A stretch of DNA of 21,712 bases, taken from Baffinella frigidus. Lineage: Eukaryota; Cryptophyceae; Cryptomonadales; Baffinellaceae. Below the pieces are notes generated by a model that had not been told where the DNA came from, searched no databases, and saw only the letters and a program-made list of their open reading frames with translations. Positions 14,590 through 21,712 of the stretch are shown here, in pieces (within the stretch, counting starts at the first letter, position 1; every line of letters begins with the position of its first letter). Where the stretch lies: the NCBI GenBank assembly GCA_026770585.1, contig MU647192.1, forward strand, positions 118,481-140,192, in the 5' to 3' direction. The position numbers and the translations under genes were made by a program.

Positions 14590-15485
14590 ATGTCCAGCAC
14601 CACCGACCCCGTCGAGACCACGCCCGCAGTGCAGCCCACCGACACGAGTGTGACCGCCACTGCCGGGAACGACGTCAATGCTATGATGATGAAGATGGCA
14701 GACCAGCAGCATCTGATCACACAGCTGAACGAGCAGCTCGCCACCAAGGACGCGGATGTCAAGGCCCTCTCTGCGAAATCCCGGTCCGTACCCTAAACCC
14801 CACACCCTGCACCAACCACACACATCCCACACCCCCTGCACCAACCCCTGCACCAACCCCTGCACCAACCCCCCTACACCAACCCCTGCACCAACCCCTG
14901 CACCAACCCCTGCACCAACCCCTGCACCAACCCCTGCACCAACCCCTGCACCAACCCCTGCACCAACCCCCCTGCACCAACCCCACACAGCCCACACCCC
15001 ATCCACACAGCTCACATTCTAAACCCCGCACCCTGCACCAACCCTATCACAGAGCCGAAATGCAGAACCTCTATTCCACTGTGATCGAGAAGTGGGTCGA
15101 CACTCTGGACACTACCTCGGACCAGAGCCGTCAGGAGTTCAAGAACGGGATGATGCGTCTTGCAGATAACGCAGAGGACCAGAATGGCATTTGGCAGGTT
15201 GTGATGTGTGCATCCTCTGCTGCAAAGCGTGACCGTGAGAGTGCGGCTATCAAGGAGCAGAACTTCCAGGAGCTTACTAAAAACTACGACGAGCTCAAGA
15301 CCCGCGTTGGGGGTGGAAACTTCATGCACCATGACAACCGCGTCACCGGGAACAAGCACTCTGCGGAGAACGAGGCGGTTCGCCCCGAAAAGAACAATAT
15401 CTGGGACGACTTTTCTGCCTATATGAAGACCTCCTATAGCAATGACTCGTTCGCTCCACCGATGGGGTTCACCGCTAAGAAGTAA
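14590..15485 (+). CDS. Coiled-coil protein, two exons
   Basis: The conceptual join of 14590-14783 and 15053-15485 gives 208 residues. A Thr/Pro-rich start (MSSTTDPVETTPAVQPTD) leads into a heptad-like helix, MADQQHLITQLNEQLATKD, that continues over the splice junction into AEMQNLYSTVIEKWVDTLD. A second helical block follows (SAAIKEQNFQELTKNYDELK), then a tail with NNIWDDFSAYM. Neither exon makes sense alone: exon 1 stops 10 bases past the splice site, and the frame before exon 2 is pure Thr-Pro-Ala repeat. An alternative pair (GTACCC at 14788 with the AG ending at 15065) would also keep the frame. It converges with the capsid gene. No enzyme motif; perhaps a scaffold or tegument component. 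Confidence 0.7.
14784..15052 (+). other. Intron of coiled-coil gene (269 nt), minisatellite-filled
   Basis: It begins GTCCGT and ends CCTATCACAG, phase 2 (CG + A gives Arg). It contains about 10-12 copies of a CAACCCCTGCAC 12-base unit. The ends carry matching CTAAACCCC-GCACCCTGCACCAACC-like stretches, as if the repeat grew from them. A TTCTAAAC near 15018 could be the branch point. Confidence 0.65.
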
Positions 15486-15547
15486 TAGGAGCGAATTGTT
15501 TTTGAATTGTTCCAATACATCTCTTTACTCTACACACGACTATAGTC

Positions 15548-15718
15548 CCTAGACAAATGCCGGAACCCCTAGACAAACGACGGCATCCCTAGACAAATAC
15601 CAGAACCCCTAGACAAATACCGGAACCCCTAGACAAACGACGACACCCCTAGACAAATACCGGAACCCTAGACAAACGACGGTACCCCTAGACAAACGAC
15701 GACACCCCTAGACACATG
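15548..15718. repeat. About 20-bp tandem repeat between converging genes
   Basis: About nine units of CCCTAGACAAATACCGGAAC type (variants ACGACGGCAT and ACGACGACAC) lie between the stop codons of the coiled-coil gene and the capsid gene. No gene is seen in 15486-15769. Confidence 0.85.
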
Positions 15719-15769
15719 ACGGGCACTGCGTGTGTGGTTTTGCGTGTGTAGTTTTGTATTAATAACATC

Positions 15770-18430
15770 TCAAACCAGCCGCCGCGTCTCCGGCCGCCCG
15801 ACAGCCGCCATGCTCCCGTTGCCGGCACGAATAGATGCGACACCGGGGTACGAGTCACCTAGGTGGCCCGTGCCGTGGAAGTTGCGGATGCGGTCGTTAC
15901 CGTCGGTTCTCCGGGTGGTGACGGTCATCGTCCCGGCAAACGCAAGCGATGCCGCGTGTGTATCCCCCTCGTGGCTCGCATGACCAGCAGTCTTGCGGCC
16001 AGCATGCATGCGTGCGAAATTGGGCATGAGTTTGAAGTATTGCCTGTAACGAGTAGTGTTGTCGTCCGTCATATTAGACCAGATGTCCATGCCCTCCACG
16101 TGTGCGTTGTGAATGTTCTCGGGGTCGGCGTGGGTTTGATTCGCGGGCTTTTCGTGGTCATAACAGAAGTTGATAGGGTTAGGCACATCAACATCGATCG
16201 AATCTTCCGTTTCAAACCGCATGACGAACATGTCAGGGGCATCGACCTTGAGCGGTTCGTCGAGTGACACACATGACATCTTCCACTTTTCACGCTTTTC
16301 GTCATCGTTCCAGTCGACTAGCTTGGTTCCACCCCCTCCAGTGTATCCGTTGAAGGCGACGTCCCATAGACGCAGAAGATGCTTTTCATTGAAAACAACG
16401 GCACGCGCGTGGTACTTGTAGTTCATACCCCACTTGCCGTGCATCGCGTCATCATAACAGCTGAGCTCTGTCTGTCCCCAGAGCGTAGCACCCAGCTCCC
16501 CGGTGCCCCCGCGTCCCACGATAATACCAAGCATGTAGTGTTCAATCGACGGGCGGACCACATAGAGAGTGTATTGTTTGGGCGCGGAGGGGTCGCGCTT
16601 GGGGTCACCGGTCAGTATTTGATCAGAGTAGCCGTCGTACACACGTGCAGTATGGGGAAGGAGAAGCGAGTACATAAGCGCAAGCAGCATCTTATCGTCA
16701 GCACACAGTGTATCGTATGCAGTCGAAGTCTTGGCCATGCGATGACCTGTATACATGCTTCCGACAAAGTATTTGATACAATCCTTGTACTGTTGAGCGC
16801 CAGCGGTCGCAAGAACAGTGTCGCTCCATCCGCAAAACTTGTGCACAACCGCATATTTGTAATCGTGCGGGGTTTGTACAGAGTCCTTATGCCGGTCCTT
16901 TGCAAACAACAGCCACGTCCGCATTTCAACAATCTGTTGAGGAGTCATGTCGAACACATGACCCATACCAGATAGATATGCTTCGTCTGTGATGGCGCAT
17001 GGGGGGGATGGGGGTGGTGACATGGCGGTTTTCATGATCTCGTTAAACTTCGTCTCCCTCGTAGAAGTATTATCAACGAACAACGCGGGATTATTCACCA
17101 AGGTCGCGACGAAACGACCGACGAATAGCGGGTGGTACATACTAGACAGGGTGGTGTGTGTGGGGGCGAGCTTTAGCCAGCTCTTGAACTTCTCTTCACC
17201 GAGCGTAGCATTATCTCCCGGCATGTCTGGGTTGTAGAACAAGTTCTTCCAAAACTCGGACGGGATGCGTGCATGTGCCGCACCCACCCGGAGAAGATGG
17301 TCAAATGAATCTGTATCCGTCTTCAAAGTGGACTTGACAAAGAGTTCCTTGCATGGGATGTCTTTCATCTGGTCGGCGCCCTCATCATAGAACGTCGCGG
17401 TAGAGGCACCAATTTCGGTAATTGTCATGGCAGGGAGCTTGTAGTACTCGGCAACCCGCACGCGGCGGTTGAGAAGGTCTCGCGGCTGCCGACCGGTCTC
17501 CATCGAGAAGTGACGGGAGTGGATGACCGAGAGACCGCGATACGACTTGAGGTCTGGACCGTCGCGGAGACGTTTGACACCGTCGATACCGTTGGTGACG
17601 TACTGGGTCTTCTCGAGTGTCATGTTTTGCTGGTAGCCGAGCTTTGAGTTGCACATCATAAACGTCGGGTCGGAAGCGCCCCACTTCTTGAAGACCTGCT
17701 TTGCGTCCTCGATGAGGACGTCCAACCCGTTGGGGTTCTTCTGGCACATACCATACATGTCAACGTACTTGCGGAGGACAGAGTACGGGTCGCTGTCACT
17801 GTACGCGTACTTTTCGATCTCGGTGCGCTCGTAGTTGGGGGCGGTGATCAGGGCCATGTGCACGTCGAGGTCGTTTGTGTACTGGATAGAACCGACGAGC
17901 TGCAGGAGCTGGTTGTTGAAGTCACGCCTGCCGCGTTCGCTCATCATGAAGTTGTGCTCCATGGAGATGGCGAGACCCTGCCGCACGATGTACGCGGAGT
18001 GGGTGCTCTTTGTCTGGGTGAGGACGCGCGCCGCGGACTCGTACGGCACGCGGGACGCAAGACCCTCGTCGTACGACCACACGTCCCACTGGAGCTTCTG
18101 GTCGGGGTTCTCGACGTACTGATACGGCAGAACCGTCGAGGTGAAAGGCGAGCCGGTCGCGTCCGAGATGAGGCCGTCGACCCGGTCCGTGAGGAAGGTG
18201 TTTGCGCCCTTGAGGACGTCAGGGAGATGCCAACGCTGGTGGCGCTTGTGACGCTGTTCGTCCAGGCGCACATCGCGACCCGCGGGCCCGAACAGACCTT
18301 CAAAGTCATTCTGTGTGGGGGTGGTGGACGTGCCCATGAATGCGCCACCGCCATAGTTGCCGGGGTCGTTTGATGGGAGGATCCCAGCTGCTTCCGTGGA
18401 GCGGTTCTCGTGTGAGGCACCGGTAGACAT
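15770..18430 (-). CDS. Major capsid protein, HK97-fold type (probable)
   Basis: The 886-residue frame starts with ATG at 18430 and is the longest gene on the minus strand. The N-terminal 300 residues have features of HK97-fold shell proteins: a disordered arm, PFTSTVLPYQYVENPDQK near 95, then a helix-rich stretch where LDVLIEDAKQVFKKWGASDP (about 232-251) looks like the spine helix followed by a P-domain strand, TFMMCNSKLGY. The middle, about 400-700, is a large insertion (Pro-rich MSPPPSPPC near 473) that could form a tower over the shell, as in herpesviruses and mirusviruses. There is no signal peptide or membrane segment. It is not a double-jelly-roll protein. Promoter TATTTAAG at 18560-18553. 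Neighbours are other probable structural genes. A structure search would settle the assignment. Confidence 0.7.
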   Translation of the reverse strand: MSTGASHENRSTEAAGILPSNDPGNYGGGAFMGTSTTPTQNDFEGLFGPAGRDVRLDEQRHKRHQRWHLPDVLKGANTFLTDRVDGLISDATGSPFTSTVLPYQYVENPDQKLQWDVWSYDEGLASRVPYESAARVLTQTKSTHSAYIVRQGLAISMEHNFMMSERGRRDFNNQLLQLVGSIQYTNDLDVHMALITAPNYERTEIEKYAYSDSDPYSVLRKYVDMYGMCQKNPNGLDVLIEDAKQVFKKWGASDPTFMMCNSKLGYQQNMTLEKTQYVTNGIDGVKRLRDGPDLKSYRGLSVIHSRHFSMETGRQPRDLLNRRVRVAEYYKLPAMTITEIGASTATFYDEGADQMKDIPCKELFVKSTLKTDTDSFDHLLRVGAAHARIPSEFWKNLFYNPDMPGDNATLGEEKFKSWLKLAPTHTTLSSMYHPLFVGRFVATLVNNPALFVDNTSTRETKFNEIMKTAMSPPPSPPCAITDEAYLSGMGHVFDMTPQQIVEMRTWLLFAKDRHKDSVQTPHDYKYAVVHKFCGWSDTVLATAGAQQYKDCIKYFVGSMYTGHRMAKTSTAYDTLCADDKMLLALMYSLLLPHTARVYDGYSDQILTGDPKRDPSAPKQYTLYVVRPSIEHYMLGIIVGRGGTGELGATLWGQTELSCYDDAMHGKWGMNYKYHARAVVFNEKHLLRLWDVAFNGYTGGGGTKLVDWNDDEKREKWKMSCVSLDEPLKVDAPDMFVMRFETEDSIDVDVPNPINFCYDHEKPANQTHADPENIHNAHVEGMDIWSNMTDDNTTRYRQYFKLMPNFARMHAGRKTAGHASHEGDTHAASLAFAGTMTVTTRRTDGNDRIRNFHGTGHLGDSYPGVASIRAGNGSMAAVGRPETRRLV

Positions 18431-18552
18431 GGTAGTGGAGTGTTACTGTTACTTGTTTTAGGGGGTGTGTCGACCCTATACAGGTACGGGTAGACTACCG
18501 AAACTAACCCACCCAGAAAGGATGTCTGCTGGTGGTGTGACACGCACTTCCC

Positions 18553-18560
18553 CTTAAATA
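18553..18560 (-). promoter_or_regulatory. TATTTAAG box of the capsid gene
   Basis: TATTTAAG on the minus strand, about 123 bases before the ATG at 18430, the same octamer as in front of the coiled-coil and Gln-rich genes. Confidence 0.65.
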
Positions 18561-18612
18561 CAGGCAATTGTAAGAAGAACCAAGAACCCACTGGAATCCA
18601 CCGTGAACAACG

Positions 18613-18726
18613 ATGGAAAACAGGGAACGTAAAAAGAAGACCATGTGGTATGTTTTATTTTGTTGGTTTTTGGATGAGTTCATAGCGGGGTTAAACCACT
18701 TCCCCGAAACTCGTTTTGTGGTATAG
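18613..18726 (+). CDS. Possible small membrane protein (37 aa)
   Basis: ATG at 18613, stop at 18724-18726. The product has a basic start (MENRERKKKT) followed by a short hydrophobic stretch, MWYVLFCWFL, then a polar tail. The charge pattern is that of a small type II membrane protein. No promoter is obvious, and the hydrophobic part is short (about 10-12 residues), so it may be chance. Confidence 0.25.
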   Translation: MENRERKKKTMWYVLFCWFLDEFIAGLNHFPETRFVV

Positions 18727-18972
18727 CTTCGTCTATACGGCGCTTTGGTGGCAGCTGTGGTTCTACCGGGGAGGGGGCGGTGCACTGGGGCGGTACACTG
18801 GGGCGGTACACTGGGGCGGTACACCGCATGGCAGATATTCGGTTACAGTTTCGATTTCAATACAAGGCACAGTCCCTGTTGGTTCTAGGCACGACCCCTG
18901 TTGGTTCTAGACACGGCCCCTGTTGGTTCTAGGCACAGACGCGGTCTGTTCTAGTTACCGACACAGCCCCTG
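18727..18972. repeat. Repeat-bearing intergenic region
   Basis: Three units of 13 bases (CACTGGGGCGGTA, about 18783-18823) and three of about 22 bases (CCCCTGTTGGTTCTAGACAC type, about 18872-18938, plus a partial near 18963). No supported gene. Confidence 0.75.
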
Positions 18973-19899
18973 TTAAATGGGGTACACGTACTCCATCTGG
19001 ATTCGTGCAGTCATGTTATACGGTTTATTCAGTGTCCTTGTGTGTGCTTCTTGCAGACCTTCCCGCGTCGTCGCTTCCACGATTTCCTTGACGTGTTCAC
19101 CCTTGCCGATGTCACACCAAGATTTGCGGTCAAGCGGGGTCGCTTGCAGTGAAAAGTTGGAGAGGTTCACGGTATTGATGTTGGAAAGCACCTTGGTCCG
19201 CAGTGTCTTGCACGCGGTGTTGAAGCATTGCCGCGATACTGTGTGCCACCGCCCCTGCACAAGCGACTGTTCGTCGATGTCACTCCCCAGGATGGCTTTG
19301 TTGGCCCGCAGTAGTGAGATCACGGGGTGGTCTTTGTCGACAAACATGACTGGGTGTGTCTTGACTTCCATCACGTTGTGTGTGTCGATGTTGCGGGACG
19401 TGTACTGGGGGTATTCTTGTTTCCATCGCACGGCCTCAGACGACGTGTCGTCTGCGGTGTACAAGTTCAACGGGGTGGTGTTCGAATGGTTGGGGAGCGT
19501 CGTCATGATGTAGCGGTGTCCGATGTCCGTGCTCTCGCATGCGGGGAGGCTGTCACATTTGATACCCAGTGGGATCGGGAACGTCGACGTATACTCTAGA
19601 CATGTTACAGACTTCACGCGCGCGTTGTTCAGGGCGTTGATCGCCGTTTCGTGGTTGTTGTCGATTCCGACCTCTGTCGGTGCAAAGACGTGGGCGACCT
19701 TGCCCTCCCGCGGTTTCCACATCCCCGCAGTGGCACCCTTTTCGTCGCACCCCTGCAGTGTACCACTCACGGTCATATGCACTATACGCTTCACTGTACG
19801 GGACGCGGCAGTGTTGGCAGATACACTCGCACCAGTGTTCATACCGCGCTGGACCAGTGGACCTGGATCTGTGGTAATCTTTGTCGGTGCAATGCTCAT
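18973..19899 (-). CDS. Probable structural protein next to capsid gene (triplex-like?)
   Basis: The ATG at 19899 is used; the longer frame opens on GTG at 19920. 308 residues, start MSIAPTKITTDPGPL. Mixed alpha/beta composition without membrane segments or obvious catalytic motif; it ends in a hydrophobic strand, ARIQMEYVYPI. Length (about 300), position directly upstream of the capsid gene on the same strand, and a TATTTAAATA promoter of the type used by the capsid gene make a capsid accessory (triplex-2-like) role plausible. This is inference from context, since no residue-level signature was recognised. Confidence 0.6.
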   Translation of the reverse strand: MSIAPTKITTDPGPLVQRGMNTGASVSANTAASRTVKRIVHMTVSGTLQGCDEKGATAGMWKPREGKVAHVFAPTEVGIDNNHETAINALNNARVKSVTCLEYTSTFPIPLGIKCDSLPACESTDIGHRYIMTTLPNHSNTTPLNLYTADDTSSEAVRWKQEYPQYTSRNIDTHNVMEVKTHPVMFVDKDHPVISLLRANKAILGSDIDEQSLVQGRWHTVSRQCFNTACKTLRTKVLSNINTVNLSNFSLQATPLDRKSWCDIGKGEHVKEIVEATTREGLQEAHTRTLNKPYNMTARIQMEYVYPI

Positions 19900-19978
19900 T
19901 TGGTATCGGTGTTTATCCACAGACGATGCCCTGGTTTTATACTGTTGTCAATACAGCTCACGGGCAATGTATTCCAGC

Positions 19979-19988
19979 TATTTAAATA
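19979..19988. promoter_or_regulatory. Palindromic TATTTAAATA box, probably bidirectional
   Basis: TATTTAAATA is self-complementary. It lies 80 bases before the minus-strand ATG at 19899 and about 150 bases before the plus-strand ATG at 20141, and can be read as TATTTAA on both strands. Confidence 0.6.
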
Positions 19989-20140
19989 GAAACCGTGTAA
20001 TATAACTCGCGCTAGAACGCCCACATCGGGTTGGAGGACACTCGTCTCTTGCAGGCCTTCTTCTGCGAGCAGGTTCTCGGCGCGTGTTTGCGGCGTCTGG
20101 CGCGTGTTTGACAGCGTTCCGTTTGACAGCGTCCCGTTTG

Positions 20141-21340
20141 ATGGAGGAGGGTACGCGTACAGGCGGTCAGGCCGGGGATAGTGGCACGGACACGCGTACA
20201 TATGACCCAGACGCGTCTCGCTCAACCGGGCCCGTTTCTATCGGACCCAACTCTCTCGCCTTGCAGAAACAGGCGGTCGACACCACGGCTATCATCCACA
20301 AGAGGTCCCAGTCACAGTTTTTTAACAAGGTCCGACGCGCTCTCATGTTCTCGGTACTGTCTGCAATGATGCAGAAATTCAACCCTGTTTACAGCCCCCT
20401 GGACATTACCACCGTCGCGCTAACTGTCTACTTTGTCTGTGTGGTGCTCCGGGTGGCACTTCTTCAACCGGACAGTCCTACCACCGCCCAAACCAAAACA
20501 GGTGAACCGGTTTCGCCGATGGTGGCATGTGTCGGTTGTATGCTACACTCCATGAGCCGCCAAAGTGTGCTAGTGGTCTCCGACGTTGCAGCCCACAGCA
20601 TCCGCATGCGGGACGTTGGCACGCAGCAAGAGAACACGTTGCTTTTACTCATGTCGACAACCGCGCTCGTTGCGCTACTAACCCTCCTACCAGCCTGGTT
20701 CATGCAAGACGCGCAGCAGGGTTCTCTACGGGACCTTCTCGTTTACAGTTTCACCTCCCGGTATTCACAGCTACACATCCCCGGGCTGCAGGCGGTGTCT
20801 GGCACAGGTGACCGCGGCGGAGGGGTTGCATTGTTGACACAGGGTCTCCTGTTTGTAGTCTTCAACATGCTCAACAGCGGGGGGGTGCGTGTGTCCAGAC
20901 GTTCGCAGTTCCAGGAAACACTCTACCAGGCAGCCGCTATGATCTTCTCCAACATGTTCCTTTCACAGGTTGTACCCGATTCCACTAGCCAGATATTCCC
21001 AATTGCGATCCTTTTAGGTATGTACATCGTGAGCGACCACATGCCGATGAGTGACACCGTCGCGTCGTTTGTGCTGTGGCGCACGGCATCGGAGACCGGT
21101 GCGTGGATCACACGGCTGTTCCCTGACAGTAGCACGGACCAGACGATGCTCTTCGCCGTCTTGTTGTGTGTGATACCTGCGCTCGACCACAAGGTCGCAG
21201 CTGTGCTGACTGTAGCGGCAGTGCAGACCGTCGTCTCGCATGTCATGCACGCGTTTGTATACCTCGGCAGTGCTGGGGCGATTGTCTCGTCCGTGTGTGT
21301 TGTATTGGTCGTCGATATTTTCCTAGACGGGTGGCAGTAG
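20141..21340 (+). CDS. Polytopic membrane protein
   Basis: The ATG at 20141 is chosen; the longer frame opens on GTG at 20084. 399 residues. The first 70 residues are polar and probably disordered. After a basic segment (KRSQSQFFNKVRRAL) come about six to eight hydrophobic segments: TTVALTVYFVCVVLRVALL (about 92-110), LLLLMSTTALVALLTLLPAW (about 168-187), GVALLTQGLLFVVFNML, IFPIAILLGMYIVS, MLFAVLLCVIPAL and a last pair ending IVSSVCVVLVVDIFLD. Family not recognised; it could sit in a viral envelope or a host membrane. Divergent from the 19899 gene. The 3' end lies in a 33-base direct duplication. Confidence 0.75.
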   Translation: MEEGTRTGGQAGDSGTDTRTYDPDASRSTGPVSIGPNSLALQKQAVDTTAIIHKRSQSQFFNKVRRALMFSVLSAMMQKFNPVYSPLDITTVALTVYFVCVVLRVALLQPDSPTTAQTKTGEPVSPMVACVGCMLHSMSRQSVLVVSDVAAHSIRMRDVGTQQENTLLLLMSTTALVALLTLLPAWFMQDAQQGSLRDLLVYSFTSRYSQLHIPGLQAVSGTGDRGGGVALLTQGLLFVVFNMLNSGGVRVSRRSQFQETLYQAAAMIFSNMFLSQVVPDSTSQIFPIAILLGMYIVSDHMPMSDTVASFVLWRTASETGAWITRLFPDSSTDQTMLFAVLLCVIPALDHKVAAVLTVAAVQTVVSHVMHAFVYLGSAGAIVSSVCVVLVVDIFLDGWQ

Positions 21341-21374
21341 GGCGTCGATATTTTCCTAGACGGTGGCAGTAGGG
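21311..21374. repeat. 33-bp direct duplication over a stop codon
   Basis: GTCGATATTTTCCTAGACGG plus GTGGCAGTAG occurs at 21311-21340 and again, one base shorter, at about 21344-21372. The first copy ends the membrane-protein gene; the second is non-coding. Confidence 0.85.
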
Positions 21375-21502
21375 TAGTAGGACAGTAGGATACTCGGGGC
21401 TCCTAAAAAAAACGCCGAGTGTCTACATACAACCACAGAGGACCCCAGAACAGACTACGCAACCAATAGAGTTTTGAACGCTCTGTGTAGCCTGCCGACG
21501 TT

Positions 21503-21712
21503 ATGGCACCAACGGGTGGGGCTCTGCACATCCCAGAGGAATGGAACAGAGAGAACAGTAAAGTATCTGTCAAACACATCCGGTCGAAACAGACCCCAGT
21601 TACCGTCCCCGAACGGACGGGAACCGCCACACACGAACCCGTGGGAACCGCCACACACGAACCCGCGGGAACCGCCACACCCAAACCCGTGGGAACCGCC
21701 ACACCCAAACCA
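21503..21712 (+). CDS. Repeat protein, N-terminal part only (runs off right edge)
   Basis: An ATG at 21503 opens a frame to the last base. The 70 visible residues start MAPTGGALHIPEEWNRE, then a basic stretch (KVSVKHIRSKQ), then octapeptide repeats of the form GTATHEPV/GTATPKPV from a 24-base unit. No signal peptide. The minus-strand frame over the same bases encodes Val-Gly repeats and is judged a shadow. Unknown function. Confidence 0.5.
   Translation, partial: MAPTGGALHIPEEWNRENSKVSVKHIRSKQTPVTVPERTGTATHEPVGTATHEPAGTATPKPVGTATPKP

Noticed and set aside
14530-15031. Minus-strand Gly-Val/Trp-Cys repeat frames
   Set aside because: They are antisense readings of the 12-bp repeat in the coiled-coil intron, without any non-repeat domain.
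15863-18373. Long plus-strand frames antisense to the capsid gene
   Set aside because: They lack domain character and follow the codon structure of the 886-residue minus-strand gene.
1-21712. CRISPR array or tRNA genes
   Set aside because: The repeat arrays lack unique spacers of constant size, and no cloverleaf with A/B-box-like sequence was noticed by eye; a tRNA scan was not possible.

Overview
The window looks like part of the genome of a large double-stranded DNA virus that infects a eukaryote and is transcribed in a nucleus. The arguments are: a long protein (minus strand, 18430-15770) with the look of an HK97-fold major capsid protein; a eukaryote-type TATA-binding protein (TBP); at least four introns with GT-AG ends; TATA-box promoters; and no Shine-Dalgarno operon layout. 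An HK97-type capsid protein together with spliced genes points to the herpesvirus/mirusvirus side of the virus world (Duplodnaviria), most likely a mirusvirus-like virus of a protist. This placement is inference from motifs; no database was searched.

Layout. 1-181: 5' part of an acidic protein gene running off the left edge. 182-923: a large imperfect inverted repeat (about 318-493 and 662-838) around an AT-rich core with a (TA)n tract, resembling a replication origin. 924-2024: two small minus-strand genes, one with a possible zinc site. 2032-3178: TBP gene in three exons. 3322-3804: charged Tyr-repeat protein followed by hairpins. 4076-5087: two-exon gene (paralogue A). 5088-5546: control region with minisatellite and iterated motifs. 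5547-8885: secreted or virion-surface multidomain protein. 9085-9990: intronless paralogue B with a related control region at 9991-10366. 10367-10948: protein with heptapeptide repeats. 11151-11648: permuted NlpC/P60-like hydrolase. 11717-13297: two minus-strand genes, one Gln/Pro/Tyr-rich and one tail-anchored. 13386-14429: HIRAN-domain protein. 14590-15485: spliced coiled-coil protein. 15770-18430: major capsid protein. 18973-19899: possible capsid/triplex-type protein. 20141-21340: polytopic membrane protein. 21503-21712: start of a repeat protein running off the right edge.

How it works together. A virus-encoded TBP sits in the same window as two types of TATA element: TATTTAA boxes in front of capsid-region and other likely structural genes, and TATATA(A) boxes in front of the surface-protein, HIRAN and tail-anchored genes. 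This suggests that timing or strength of expression may be set partly through TBP. Divergent gene pairs share palindromic TATA boxes. Two introns are filled with 12-bp minisatellites, and nearly every gene or gap carries some tandem repeat, so slippage-driven growth is a strong feature of this genome.

Several starts differ from the longest possible reading frame: where the longest frame opens on GTG or TTG, or spans a TATA box, the first suitable ATG was chosen instead.
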